From assembly GCA_049511415.1 (NCBI GenBank), contig JBEKYC010000062.1:1-43910 (forward strand): a stretch of DNA of 43,910 nucleotides. The letters run 5' to 3'. Shown here piece after piece: positions 25,004 through 34,943 of this stretch; the first letter of the stretch is position 1; each line of letters starts with the position of its first letter. The stretch is from Bog-159 sp049511415. GTDB lineage: Bacteria; Acidobacteriota; Terriglobia; Bryobacterales; Bryobacteraceae. Under the pieces are notes generated by a model that was given only the letters and a program-made list of their open reading frames with translations, searched no databases and was not told the DNA's origin. Made by a program: the position numbers and the translations under genes.

Positions 25004-26659
25004 ATGAGGCGTGTTCACATGCTTAACTCTCAACTTCGCAAAACCATCTTGTTGGGTCTCTGCCTTCTGCCGGTCGCCTGGAGCCAGCAGAAGTTCGACC
25101 TGGGTATCGTCGGTCGTATCAAGGCCGAAGCCTACGATCACTCCAAAGTCATGGATCATCTCTCCTGGCTGAGTGACGTCTACGGTCCGCGCCTCACGGC
25201 CTCGCCCGAGTTCTTTCAAGCCGCCGATTGGGCCGCCGGACGCCTGCGTGAAATCGGTCTCAGCAACGTGCACCTGGAACCCTGGGGCCCTTTCGGGCGC
25301 AGTTGGTCCGCCGAGCAGTGGTCCGTCGAGATGGTTGAGCCGCGCTATGCGCCGCTGAATGCCACGCCGCTCGCCTGGACCGCGGGCACCAACGGCCCCG
25401 TCACCGGCGAACTCATCATCACGCCCACGAAGCGTACATACAATATCAAAAAGGCCCGCGAAGATTTCGAAGCCTATCGCAAGCAGTGGACCGGCAAGCT
25501 GCGCGGCAAGTTCGTGATGCTGGAAGATCCCAAGATTCCAGCCCAGCAGTCCAAGCCCCAGTTCAAGCGCTACACGGATGCCGAACTGGCTGAGATCGCC
25601 GCCGCGCCCGAGCACGCCGCGAAAAACTACGCCAAGCTTGACGACCTGAAGTGGCCGGAGGATCCCGATGAACTCGACAAGTTTTTCGCCAGCCTGCCCG
25701 ACGCTCTGTTCGATGAAATGTTCTTCGGCTATATCCAGCTTGAAACCGACAGAAACCGCTTCTTTCTCGCCGAAGGCGTCTTAGGCCTGCTGAACCGCGA
25801 CGACCGCTCGCACGACGGCACTACCAACGCCGAACAGGCTGGCTCGCACAAGAGCGCCGATCCGTTGGCGCCGCCGACGTTCACGGTCACCGAGGAGCAG
25901 TACAACCGCATCGCCCGCATCCTGGAAAAGAAGACGCCGGTGCGCGTGCGCGCCTCGCTGAAAGTGAAGACTTCAGACGCGGATGTAAACTCCGCCAACA
26001 TCATCGGCGAAATTCCGGGTGGCAGCAAGAAGGACGAAGTCGTCATGATCGGCGCCCACTTCGACTCCTGGCATGCCGGAACGGGCGCCACGGACAACGG
26101 CGCGGGCAGTGCGGTGATGATCGAGGTGATGCGTATTCTGAAGACCCTCAACGCGAGTATGGACCGCACCGTCCGCATCGGCCTCTGGAGCGGGGAAGAG
26201 CAGGGCCTCTACGGATCGGAGGCCTACGTGAAGCAGCATTTCGGCGATGCCAAGACCATGAAGCTGCAGCCGGAGCACGCCAAATTCGCCGTCTACTTCA
26301 ACCTGGATAACGGCAGCGGCAAAATCCGCGGCGTCTACTTGCAGGAAAACGAAGGCATGCGGCCCTTGTTCGAAACCTGGCTCGCGCCTTTCCGCGATGA
26401 AGGCGCCACCACTATCACAATCAAGAACACCGGCGGCACCGATCACCAATCGTTCGACGCTGTGGGTCTTCCAGGCTTCCAGTTCATTCAGGATCCGCTT
26501 GATTACGAGACCGTCACGCACCACTCCAGCATGGATACGTATGACCACGCGGTCCCCTCCGATCTGATGCAGGCCTCGGCGGTGATTGCCGCGCTCGTCT
26601 ATCAGGCGGCCAATTATCCGGAGCTGATGCCGCGTAAAGAACTGCCGAAGGCCCAATAG
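25004..26659 (+). CDS. exported M28-family zinc metallopeptidase
   Basis: The 551-residue protein has a signal peptide; the ATG at 25019 (MLNSQLRKTILLGLCLLPVAWSQ) has a better-spaced GAGG and may be the true start. The C-terminal half is an M28 aminopeptidase/carboxypeptidase Q-like domain: zinc ligands His352 (GAHFDSWH) and Asp364 (TDNGAG), the catalytic Glu398-Glu399 (SGEEQGLYG), later FNLDNGSGKIRG, and a C-terminal HHSSMDTYD. The first ~300 residues include an insertion of PA-domain size. It likely digests peptides in the periplasm or outside. It is divergent from the trp operon and has a palindrome after its stop. Confidence 0.93.
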   Translation: MRRVHMLNSQLRKTILLGLCLLPVAWSQQKFDLGIVGRIKAEAYDHSKVMDHLSWLSDVYGPRLTASPEFFQAADWAAGRLREIGLSNVHLEPWGPFGRSWSAEQWSVEMVEPRYAPLNATPLAWTAGTNGPVTGELIITPTKRTYNIKKAREDFEAYRKQWTGKLRGKFVMLEDPKIPAQQSKPQFKRYTDAELAEIAAAPEHAAKNYAKLDDLKWPEDPDELDKFFASLPDALFDEMFFGYIQLETDRNRFFLAEGVLGLLNRDDRSHDGTTNAEQAGSHKSADPLAPPTFTVTEEQYNRIARILEKKTPVRVRASLKVKTSDADVNSANIIGEIPGGSKKDEVVMIGAHFDSWHAGTGATDNGAGSAVMIEVMRILKTLNASMDRTVRIGLWSGEEQGLYGSEAYVKQHFGDAKTMKLQPEHAKFAVYFNLDNGSGKIRGVYLQENEGMRPLFETWLAPFRDEGATTITIKNTGGTDHQSFDAVGLPGFQFIQDPLDYETVTHHSSMDTYDHAVPSDLMQASAVIAALVYQAANYPELMPRKELPKAQ

Positions 26660-26689
26660 GGCTTGGTGGCGCGCGCTTTTAGCGTGCTG

Positions 26690-26709
26690 CGGCGAACTGC
26701 AGTTCGCCG
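26690..26709. repeat. 20-bp perfect palindrome
   Basis: CGGCGAACTGCAGTTCGCCG is a perfect 20-bp palindrome about 30 bp after the M28 peptidase stop and 43 bp before the antitoxin-type gene. It may be a termination hairpin (no T-tract) or an operator for the HTH protein that follows. Confidence 0.55.
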
Positions 26710-26751
26710 TCCTGCGCATTCGCATCATTTCAGCCCGGAGGGCAACGCAAT

Positions 26752-27074
26752 ATGAGCAAGACGACTACTTTCAGCAAAACGCCTAGGCGGGGACCCCGGA
26801 GGCTGTCGAGCAGGCAGCGCGGGCCGACCCGGATGCCCGGCCACTAACCGAGGCCAACCTCAAACGGATGAAGCGAACTCCGCAGGCGAGGATCATCCGG
26901 CGTGCTTTGGAACTTACGCAGGAGGAATTAGCAACCCGCTACCACATCCCTCTCGGCACGCTGCGCGATTGGGAACAGGGACGGGCCGAACCGGATCAAT
27001 CGGCGCGCGCGTATTTGACCTTGATCGCACGCGACCCCAATCACGTAAATCGGCTATTGAACGCAAAACTGTGA
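26752..27074 (+). pseudogene. antitoxin-type HTH protein, broken by a -1 frameshift
   Basis: A strong SD (GGAGGG, 9 bases before the ATG) opens a frame reading MSKTTTFSKTP, which runs out of phase and stops at 26845-26847. In the -1 phase the rest is open from 26787 to 27074. It reads EAVEQAARADPDARPLTEAN, LKRMKRTPQARIIRRALELT, QEELATRYHIPLGTLRDWEQ and ...PNHVNRLLNAKL, a clear HTH protein of the antitoxin kind often paired with BrnT toxins (from memory). One extra base in the CCCC run at 26794-26797 would restore one ~107-residue protein. No toxin gene is adjacent. So this is either a decayed orphan antitoxin or a base-call error. The internal ATG at 26868 has no SD but could give the 68-residue HTH part alone. 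Confidence 0.75.
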
Positions 27075-27745
27075 ATGCCTCGGATACCCATACCAAGACC
27101 ATGCACGTCCCCACGGAATGGCTCGAATCGTTCAACCGGCGCATGGGCGATGTTGCCTCCACCCGAAATCTCCCTTACCCTCAACGACCTGATCAAAGCT
27201 CCGTCCGCGGTGATAAAGTAGTCGACACCCGCAGCTGCTGCAGGCATCAAAGCCTTACGCGATCCATCGTCCGTCTCCGCCCCAAAAATGATCGTCACTC
27301 CGTTCTTCTCCAGTTTCCCGTCTCTCGCCAACTTAAGCAGGTCCGCGAAAGTCATTCCGGCGCCTTGCCCAGAGTGATTCAACGGGCTGGTTTCGCGCCC
27401 TGCCCGAGCGCCAGTCACGCGCCCGAGATGGAAATCCACCACCCCGTTTGGCGAACAGGCTCAATAATCTACTGCCGAATGCCTTGACCTGCCGGTACAT
27501 CCCAAAAACCAGTCCTATGTTAGTTTCAGATCGAATGCATAAGTGCACTAGCGAAGCGCCCCCAAACAAACCGCCCCGGCCTCTATTGGGTTCCTTTCCG
27601 CGCCCCAATTCCGTTTCGCCGGCAGTTGGGTTCGATAATTTTGCAAGTCATAATAAACAAACGAACTATTGGCTTCGCTCGTAGAAAAATGTGTCCTGCC
27701 CCCTCACCAGCTTCTCCATCCCTTCTCCATTGCTCTATACTGAAA
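27075..27745. other. 671-bp stretch without a convincing gene, possibly decayed
   Basis: I see no intact gene with recognisable homology. The best frame is on the minus strand, 27041-27442. It contains MTFADLLKLARDGKLEKNGV and ALMPAAAAGVDYFITADGAL; the second segment vaguely recalls the end of a PIN-domain toxin (DYFITxDxxL), but start, length and active-site acids are not convincing. It runs opposite the frameshifted antitoxin. Just before uvrA there is a CTTCTCCAT direct repeat and a TATACT -10-like box at 27736-27741. The region looks like the remains of an accessory locus. Confidence 0.4.
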
Positions 27746-30604
27746 ATGACCTTGCAAGAACACATCCGGGTGCGTGGCGCGCGGGTCCACAACCTGAAGA
27801 ACATTTCGCTGTCTCTTCCCCATAACCAGCTCACCGTCATCACCGGTGTCTCCGGTTCTGGAAAGTCGTCCCTTGCTTTCGATACCATCTACGCCGAAGG
27901 CCAGCGCCGCTACGTCGAGTCGCTCTCCGCCTACGCCCGCCAGTTTCTGGAGCGCATGGAAAAACCAGCCGTCGATGAGATCGATGGCATCGCCCCCGCC
28001 ATCGCCATCCGCCAGAAAAACACCACCCGCAATCCCCGCTCTACCGTTGCCACCACAACCGAGTGCTTCGACTTTCTTCGCCTGCTGTTCGCCCGCGTCG
28101 GCCGGACCTACTGCCCCAACTGCGGCATCCGCGTGCAGCCCGATACAGTCGATCAGGTGGCTCAACGCCTGCTGGCCCTCCCCGCCGGCTCGCGCTGGTA
28201 CGCGCTCTTTCCAGTCAGCTCGCCACTTGCGGGCGATGCCTATCCCGACACCAAAGCCCTCCGCGACCATCTCTTCGAGTTGCGCAAAAAGGGTTTCAAC
28301 CGCCTCTTCCAGGCAGGCCGCACGTTCGAATTCTCCACCCCCGAATCGCTGCTCGATATCGATTTCTCGAAGCCCGTCTTCATCCTGGTCGATCGCCTCG
28401 CCATTCCCGCCGAACCGGGCCCTGAGTTACGCCAGCGCCTGGTCGATACCGTCGAGATCGCCTATCGTGAGGGCGGCGAAATCATCCTGGAAAACGCCGC
28501 GCCCAACGGCAAAACCGCCGAGACGCTGCGCTTCAGCGAAAAATTCTCCTGCAAACAATGCGGCCTCGTTTTCGCCGAACCCGAGCCGCGCCTGTTCAGC
28601 TTCAACAATCCCTTCGGCGCCTGCCCCCGCTGCCAGGGTTTCGGCAATACCATCGACTTCGACATGGATCTGGTCATTCCCGATCGCAACCGCACCCTCG
28701 AAGGTGGCGCCGTCGATCCGTGGACCAAGCCCAAGTACCGTTCCTGGCTCGGCAACTTCCGCAAAACTGCAAAAAGCAAAAGCGTGCGCCTGAACGTGCC
28801 GTTCTGCGACCTCACCGAAAAAGAGCAGGAGACCGTCTTTGCGGCGATCCGTAATTTCTTCGATGCCCTCGAAACCAAGAAATACAAGCTGCACGTGCGC
28901 GTCTTCCTGAGCCGCTATCGCGGTTACGCGCTCTGCCCCGAATGCCGCGGCGCGCGCCTCCGCCGTGAAGCCCTGTATATACGTGTGGCGGACCGCAATA
29001 TTGCCGCGGTTGTCCGCATGAACATCGCCGAAGCCATGGCCTTCTTCGACACCCTGGATCTTTCGCCCGAAGAAACCGCCATAGCCGGCAAGATCCTGGT
29101 CGAGATCCGCCAGCGCTTGAAATTCCTCAATGACGTGGGCCTTGATTACCTCACGCTAGACCGCCTCTCCGCCACGCTTTCCGGCGGCGAGGCGCAACGC
29201 ATACAGTTGGCTACCTGCCTCGGATCCCGCCTGGTGGGTGCATGCTACGTGCTCGACGAGCCTTCCATCGGACTGCACACCCGCGATACCGGCCGTCTCA
29301 TACGCATCCTGCATGAGCTGCGCGAACTCGGCAACACCATCCTCGTGGTCGAGCACGACCCCGACGTCATGCGTGCGGCCGACCGCATTGTGGATCTCGG
29401 TCCAGGCGCCGGCGAGCACGGCGGCGAGATTATCTTCGAGGGATCTTATCCCGATCTGCTCCGCGACCGCGACTCGCTGACCGGCCGCTATCTGCGGGGC
29501 GAACTGCGCGTCGCCGTCCCACGCACCCGCCACCCGGTGGCTCGCGCCAAGCGCCTGCGATTCTCCGGCGCGCGCGTCCACAATCTGAAAAACATCGATG
29601 TCGAGTTACCGCTCGGTGCCATGGTTGTCATTACCGGCGTTTCCGGTTCCGGCAAGTCCACGCTGGTGCACGACGTGATCTACCGGTCCATGCAGGCACT
29701 GCATAAAGCCCCGTCAACCGAGGGCGCCGAACCTGCCGATCCCGCTGCGGAGGGCCTGGAGCCGGCTCTCAAACTCACCTGCCGCAAAGTGGAGGGCGCC
29801 GAAGCCATCCGCGAGACCGTCATGATCGATCAGTCTCCCATCGGCCGTACACCCCGCTCCAATCCGGTCACTTATATCAAAGCTTTCGATCTGATCCGCG
29901 CTCTGTTCGCCGCCACGCACGATGCCGAAAAGCGCGGCTACACCGCCGGTCACTTCTCCTTTAATATCCCCGGCGGACGCTGCGAAACCTGCCAGGGCGA
30001 CGGCACGGTCACGGTAGAGATGCAATTCCTGGCCGACGTCGAGCTGATCTGCGATGAGTGCAAAGGCACGCGCTTCAAGACCGGCATCCTCGATATACGC
30101 TACAACGGCCTGAACGTGCACGAGGTCCTGCAACTCACCGTTCATGAAGCCATCGCTTTCTTCCACGGCAATAAGCGTTTGGTGCAGAAGCTCCAGGTAT
30201 TGGAGGATGTCGGCCTCGGCTATCTACGCCTCGGCCAATCGGCTACTACGCTTTCGGGAGGCGAAGCCCAGCGCGTGAAACTGGCCGCACACCTCGCCCA
30301 AGCCTCCTGCGAAGGCACCTTGTACATCTTCGACGAGCCCACCACCGGCCTGCACTTCGACGATATCGCCAAACTGTTGGCGGCTTTCAATCGCTTGATC
30401 GAGAACGGCGCCAGCCTACTGGTCATCGAACACAACCTGGAAGTGATCAAGGCGGCGGATTGGGTCATCGACCTCGGGCCCGAGGGCGGCGACCGTGGCG
30501 GTTACATAGTCGCTACGGGTACTCCCGCGCAGATCGCCGCCGCGCCCGGTTCTTATACGGGTGAGTTTCTGCGGCGTGCTCTAGCCGAGGTGGCGCACGC
30601 GTAG
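27746..30604 (+). CDS. uvrA: excinuclease ABC subunit A, second full-length copy
   Basis: The ATG at 27746 gives 952 residues. Both ATPase halves are complete: GVSGSGKSS (Lys40), LSGGEAQRIQLA and VLDEPSIGLHTRD, then GVSGSGKST, LSGGEAQRVKLA and IFDEPTTGLHFDD. The zinc modules CKQCG...CPRCQG and CETCQGDG...CDECKG are intact. The UvrB-binding region after YCPNCG is kept, unlike shortened UvrA2 proteins. It differs clearly from the copy at 7138 (IRQKNTTRNPRSTVAT against IEQKTTSRSPRSTVGT) and carries an insertion of about 25 residues after the second Walker A (~residues 650-680). So this is an ancient paralogue, not a recent duplicate. It may handle other lesions or confer resistance; the exact role is unknown. 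Confidence 0.95.
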   Translation: MTLQEHIRVRGARVHNLKNISLSLPHNQLTVITGVSGSGKSSLAFDTIYAEGQRRYVESLSAYARQFLERMEKPAVDEIDGIAPAIAIRQKNTTRNPRSTVATTTECFDFLRLLFARVGRTYCPNCGIRVQPDTVDQVAQRLLALPAGSRWYALFPVSSPLAGDAYPDTKALRDHLFELRKKGFNRLFQAGRTFEFSTPESLLDIDFSKPVFILVDRLAIPAEPGPELRQRLVDTVEIAYREGGEIILENAAPNGKTAETLRFSEKFSCKQCGLVFAEPEPRLFSFNNPFGACPRCQGFGNTIDFDMDLVIPDRNRTLEGGAVDPWTKPKYRSWLGNFRKTAKSKSVRLNVPFCDLTEKEQETVFAAIRNFFDALETKKYKLHVRVFLSRYRGYALCPECRGARLRREALYIRVADRNIAAVVRMNIAEAMAFFDTLDLSPEETAIAGKILVEIRQRLKFLNDVGLDYLTLDRLSATLSGGEAQRIQLATCLGSRLVGACYVLDEPSIGLHTRDTGRLIRILHELRELGNTILVVEHDPDVMRAADRIVDLGPGAGEHGGEIIFEGSYPDLLRDRDSLTGRYLRGELRVAVPRTRHPVARAKRLRFSGARVHNLKNIDVELPLGAMVVITGVSGSGKSTLVHDVIYRSMQALHKAPSTEGAEPADPAAEGLEPALKLTCRKVEGAEAIRETVMIDQSPIGRTPRSNPVTYIKAFDLIRALFAATHDAEKRGYTAGHFSFNIPGGRCETCQGDGTVTVEMQFLADVELICDECKGTRFKTGILDIRYNGLNVHEVLQLTVHEAIAFFHGNKRLVQKLQVLEDVGLGYLRLGQSATTLSGGEAQRVKLAAHLAQASCEGTLYIFDEPTTGLHFDDIAKLLAAFNRLIENGASLLVIEHNLEVIKAADWVIDLGPEGGDRGGYIVATGTPAQIAAAPGSYTGEFLRRALAEVAHA

Positions 30605-30607
30605 AAT
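30602..30607 (+). promoter_or_regulatory. candidate -10 element before the TPR gene
   Basis: TAGAAT overlaps the end of the second uvrA, 6 bp before the ATG of the TPR gene. If real, the transcript would be nearly leaderless. Read-through from uvrA is the simpler explanation. Confidence 0.2.
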
Positions 30608-30613
30608 ATAAGT

Positions 30614-31825
30614 ATGTGGGCCTGCGCGGCGCTCTTGTTCTTCTTACAGACCCCGGACTACACGGCCGAAGGCATTAAAGCCCTCGAAGCCGAAAAGTAC
30701 GATCAGGCCGCCGGCCTGTTCAACAAAGCCATCGCCGCGGAACCTAAGGACTACGCCGCACACTTCCACCTGGCGCTGGCCGATAGCATGCTCAAACGCG
30801 ATCCGGAAGCTGTCGCCGAATACCAGAAGGTCTTGGAACTGAAGCCCGGACTCTATGAAGCGCAGCTCAATCTCGGTATTCTGCTGCTCCGCGACAAGCA
30901 GTCCGCCGCCGCCGCGCCATACTTGCAGCAGACCGTCGAGCAGAAGCCCAAGGAGTTGCGTCCACGGCTGTATTGGGCCGAAGCATTGCTCGAATCCGGC
31001 GACGCCGCCAAGGCCGAAGAGCAATACCGGGCAGCCTTGGATCTGAACGCCCAATCCGCCGCCGCCGAATTGGGACTGGCCCACACGCTGGTGCGCGAAG
31101 ACCATTTGGGCGACGCCGCGCCCCACTTCCGCGCCGCCGCGCAACTTGATCCCAACTACCGTGACGCGCTGCTGGAATTGGCTTCGTTGTACGAAAAAAA
31201 CCATCAGACCGCCGACGCTGTCGCTATCTATCAGCAGTTCCCCGAAAATGCCGGGGCCCAGGAGCATCTCGGCCAATTGATGCTCGAAAACAAGCAGTCG
31301 GCCGACGCCGTCGCGCCGCTCGAAGCCGCCATGCAAAAGGACCCTACGGCGGCCAATCGCGCGGCCCTAGCCACGGCCTATCTATTCAACAAGCAGTTCG
31401 ACAAAGCCCTGCCGCTGCTCGATCAGAGCGTCGCCGCCGATCCGGGCAACTATGATCTGCACATGATGTACGGACGAGGCCTCCGCGACAGCAAGAAATA
31501 CGATCCCGCCGCGCAGCAGTTTTTCCAGGCGGCCAAGCTCAAGCCCGACTCGCGGGAGGCCTGGAATGAGCTATCCGGCATGTTGTACATGCTGGAGAAA
31601 TATCCGGAGTCCCTGGGGGCGCTCGACAAAGCTCATCAGTTGGGTGACGACACCCCCGCCAACTACTACTTCCATGCCATTACTTACGATAAGTTACGCG
31701 CCTTGAAGCCGGCGCTCGAATATTACCGCGAATTCCTGGCCCGTAGCAAAGGTCAGTTTCCGGACGAGGAGTGGAAAGCCCGGCAGCGCGCCAAACTGCT
31801 GGAAAGGGAGCTCAGCAAGCGATGA
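30614..31825 (+). CDS. exported tetratricopeptide-repeat protein
   Basis: The 403-residue protein has a short hydrophobic N-terminus (MWACAALLFFLQTPDY), probably a signal peptide, then about ten TPR units. Examples are YDQAAGLFNKAIAAEPKDYA, AVAEYQKVLELKPGLYEAQL and ALPLLDQSVAADPGNYDLHM. TPRs make a superhelical scaffold for protein binding. It begins 9 bp after the second uvrA and overlaps the next gene by ATGA. Together with the two following small exported proteins it forms a coupled trio, likely acting in the periplasm. The partner is unknown. Confidence 0.9.
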   Translation: MWACAALLFFLQTPDYTAEGIKALEAEKYDQAAGLFNKAIAAEPKDYAAHFHLALADSMLKRDPEAVAEYQKVLELKPGLYEAQLNLGILLLRDKQSAAAAPYLQQTVEQKPKELRPRLYWAEALLESGDAAKAEEQYRAALDLNAQSAAAELGLAHTLVREDHLGDAAPHFRAAAQLDPNYRDALLELASLYEKNHQTADAVAIYQQFPENAGAQEHLGQLMLENKQSADAVAPLEAAMQKDPTAANRAALATAYLFNKQFDKALPLLDQSVAADPGNYDLHMMYGRGLRDSKKYDPAAQQFFQAAKLKPDSREAWNELSGMLYMLEKYPESLGALDKAHQLGDDTPANYYFHAITYDKLRALKPALEYYREFLARSKGQFPDEEWKARQRAKLLERELSKR

Positions 31826-32310
31826 GGCTGGGCATTGCAACGCCGCGAAAACGGCTCGCCGTCTCGCCCGCTCGCCACGTCGCCTGCTCGGCAACGGTCC
31901 TGGCGATCCTCGCCACTCTATCCCCCCTGCGCGCCGACCTGGAGCAAGCCAAAGCGGAGCCTAACCTGGAAAAGCGCGCCATGCTGGCGCTCGATAACGC
32001 CGCCGACGCGCTCACCCAGGCGCGCGAAGCATATAACAAGGGCGACAATCAGCAGGTAGCCGCGCTGGCCACTGAAATCAAGGAATCCGTGGACCTCGCG
32101 GATACGTCTCTTCGTGATACGGGCAAGAACCCCCGCAAACGCCCCAAGTGGTTCAAGCGCGCGGAGGGTTCAACTCGTGAATTGTTGCGCCGGCTGGATG
32201 GCTTCCAGCAGGCGATGAGCATCGACGACCGGCCCATGCTGGATGCCGTCAAGGCCAAGGTGCAGCAGGTGCACGATAGCCTGCTGCTTGGTGTATTGGA
32301 GGGCAAATGA
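31822..32310 (+). CDS. small exported helical protein, unknown function
   Basis: The start at 31822 overlaps the TPR stop (ATGA); an open extension upstream lies inside the TPR gene. The 162 residues begin with a twin-basic leader and a hydrophobic segment (ATVLAILATLSPLRA), a likely signal peptide. The mature part is mostly amphipathic helix (DLEQAKAEPNLEKRAMLALD, DALTQAREAYNKGD) with no Cys and no recognised domain. It overlaps the next gene by ATGA. Conserved family status was not checked. It most likely works with its two coupled neighbours. Confidence 0.75.
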   Translation: MRLGIATPRKRLAVSPARHVACSATVLAILATLSPLRADLEQAKAEPNLEKRAMLALDNAADALTQAREAYNKGDNQQVAALATEIKESVDLADTSLRDTGKNPRKRPKWFKRAEGSTRELLRRLDGFQQAMSIDDRPMLDAVKAKVQQVHDSLLLGVLEGK

Positions 32311-32978
32311 AGATTCTACTCATTTGCGCGCTGGCGGCCGTGCCGCTGGCCGCCCAACAACAGCGCGATTATCTTACCGTGGACGAGGGTGACCAGATCC
32401 GCGAGGCGCAGGACCCCAACGACCGTCTGGCGCTCTACATTCACTTCGCGCAGCAGCGGCTAAGCCAGGTCGATCACTGGTTGACCCGCGAAAAAGCCGG
32501 CCGGTCGGTGTTCATTCACGACGCTTTGGACGACTACTCCAATATTATCGACGCCATAGACAACGTCACCGACGATGCCCTGCAGCGTCACGTGGATATC
32601 AAGATTGGAACGAAAGCCCTGATAGCCGCGGAACAGGACATGCTCGCTCGCCTGCGTAAAATTCAAGAGGACCAGCCCAAAGACATTTCCCGCTACGACT
32701 TCGTCCTCAGAGAATCCCTTGACGCTACCTCGGATAGCCTGGACCTCGCTACCCAGGATCCGGCCGCGCGCGCAGCGGCCGTGGCCGCCAAACAGGCCAA
32801 GGAGAAAAAAGAGCATGATGCCGAACTGACTCCTACCGAGCGCGCCGAGAAGCAGACCCAAGCCGACAAGGATGCCCGGCAGCCGCAAAAGAAGGCCCCC
32901 ACCCTCCTGCGCCCTGGCGAAACGGTTCAGGGCAAAGAGCCGGACAAGGACAAGGATCAGGACAAGCCCCAAAACTGA
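32307..32978 (+). CDS. exported protein with charged, disordered tail, unknown function
   Basis: The 223-residue product has a signal peptide (MKILLICALAAVPLAAQQ), a helical middle (DRLALYIHFAQQRLSQVD; DALDDYSNIIDAIDNVTDD) and a highly charged tail from about residue 155 rich in Lys/Asp/Glu/Gln (ending KEPDKDKDQDKPQN). The tail looks disordered and could bind envelope polymers or ions. It is the third gene of the coupled TPR trio. I do not recognise the family. Confidence 0.75.
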   Translation: MKILLICALAAVPLAAQQQRDYLTVDEGDQIREAQDPNDRLALYIHFAQQRLSQVDHWLTREKAGRSVFIHDALDDYSNIIDAIDNVTDDALQRHVDIKIGTKALIAAEQDMLARLRKIQEDQPKDISRYDFVLRESLDATSDSLDLATQDPAARAAAVAAKQAKEKKEHDAELTPTERAEKQTQADKDARQPQKKAPTLLRPGETVQGKEPDKDKDQDKPQN

Positions 32979-32994
32979 ATTGTCCTCATATTTG

Positions 32995-33033
32995 TTAACA
33001 TATTCTTGCAGTCCACGCTCGAATCATTAACAT

Positions 33034-33038
<5 letters not shown>
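32995..33038. repeat. direct repeat TTAACATAT and overlapping palindrome before the glycosyltransferase
   Basis: TTAACATAT occurs at 32995-33003 and again at 33027-33035, 32 bp apart (about three helical turns). The second copy forms the palindrome AACATATGTT at 33029-33038, which covers the first possible ATG (33034). This suits a regulator binding two sites, and argues that the glycosyltransferase may start at a later ATG (33043 or further). Confidence 0.4.
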
Positions 33039-34641
<1,603 letters not shown>

Positions 34642-34739
34642 CCAGTACCACCTAGCCCAAAAGGGATATTTCCACTCGTGGATCCTTGGAGTATGCTAGT
34701 AGCAGGATCGGGAGCGGCATTCCCGACCCTGCTCGGTTG

Positions 34740-34820
34740 CTATCGACGCCCCTTACGGGACCATGCGATAGTTACCGTGACTTTGCCACACAGCAGCAGA
34801 GCAACTAGCAACGGGATCAT
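34740..34820 (-). CDS. putative 26-residue membrane microprotein
   Basis: On the minus strand AAGGAGG, the best SD in the window, lies 4 bases before an ATG at 34820. The ORF begins MIPLLVALLLCGKVTVTIAW and ends with SRKGRR before TAG. It is a hydrophobic helix followed by a basic tail, like a small inner-membrane protein. A GC-rich hairpin lies just upstream (34849-34868) and another just downstream (34701-34733). It is too short to judge by homology. Alternatively the SD-like CCTCCTT on the plus strand is part of an RNA. Confidence 0.35.
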   Translation of the reverse strand: MIPLLVALLLCGKVTVTIAWSRKGRR

Positions 34821-34848
34821 AGATCCTCCTTTCTGCTTAGATTGGAAG

Positions 34849-34872
34849 GCCCGGCGTTATCCCCGGGCTTTT
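34849..34872 (+). terminator. rho-independent terminator in the 34.7-kb element
   Basis: GCCCGG (34849-34854) pairs with CCGGGC (34863-34868), extended by weaker A-T/G-T pairs, and is followed by TTTT. It lies 70 bp before the gene at 34944, so it would end a transcript read from the glycosyltransferase or from a small RNA. Confidence 0.65.
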
Positions 34873-34943
34873 CCGTTCGAAGCCCCCACGAAGTTCTCAC
34901 CCACCTCTGCAGCAATTGATAGTTTCAGATACCATATTGCTAA

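Larger units (their letters stand above)
34695..34872 (+). ncRNA. structured intergenic element, candidate small RNA
   Basis: The 302-bp gap between the glycosyltransferase and the next gene holds at least four hairpins. They are a 13-bp stem with one mismatch (34701-34713 with 34721-34733), GGTtgCTATCG with CGATAGttACC (34735-34745 with 34766-34776), GGATC-ATA-GATCC around 34814-34826, and a terminator at 34849-34872. The plus strand would give a ~180-nt RNA ending in T4. The same DNA holds an antisense microprotein ORF at 34740-34820, so the true strand is open. It does not match a riboswitch I know. Confidence 0.4.

Noticed and set aside
26784..26800. programmed -1 frameshifting in the antitoxin-type gene
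   Set aside because: There is no X-XXY-YYZ slippery heptamer in phase and no obvious downstream pseudoknot; a base loss is simpler.
26969..27487. 172-codon plus-strand ORF after the antitoxin-type gene
   Set aside because: It starts inside the HTH gene in another frame, has no SD and no recognisable domain.
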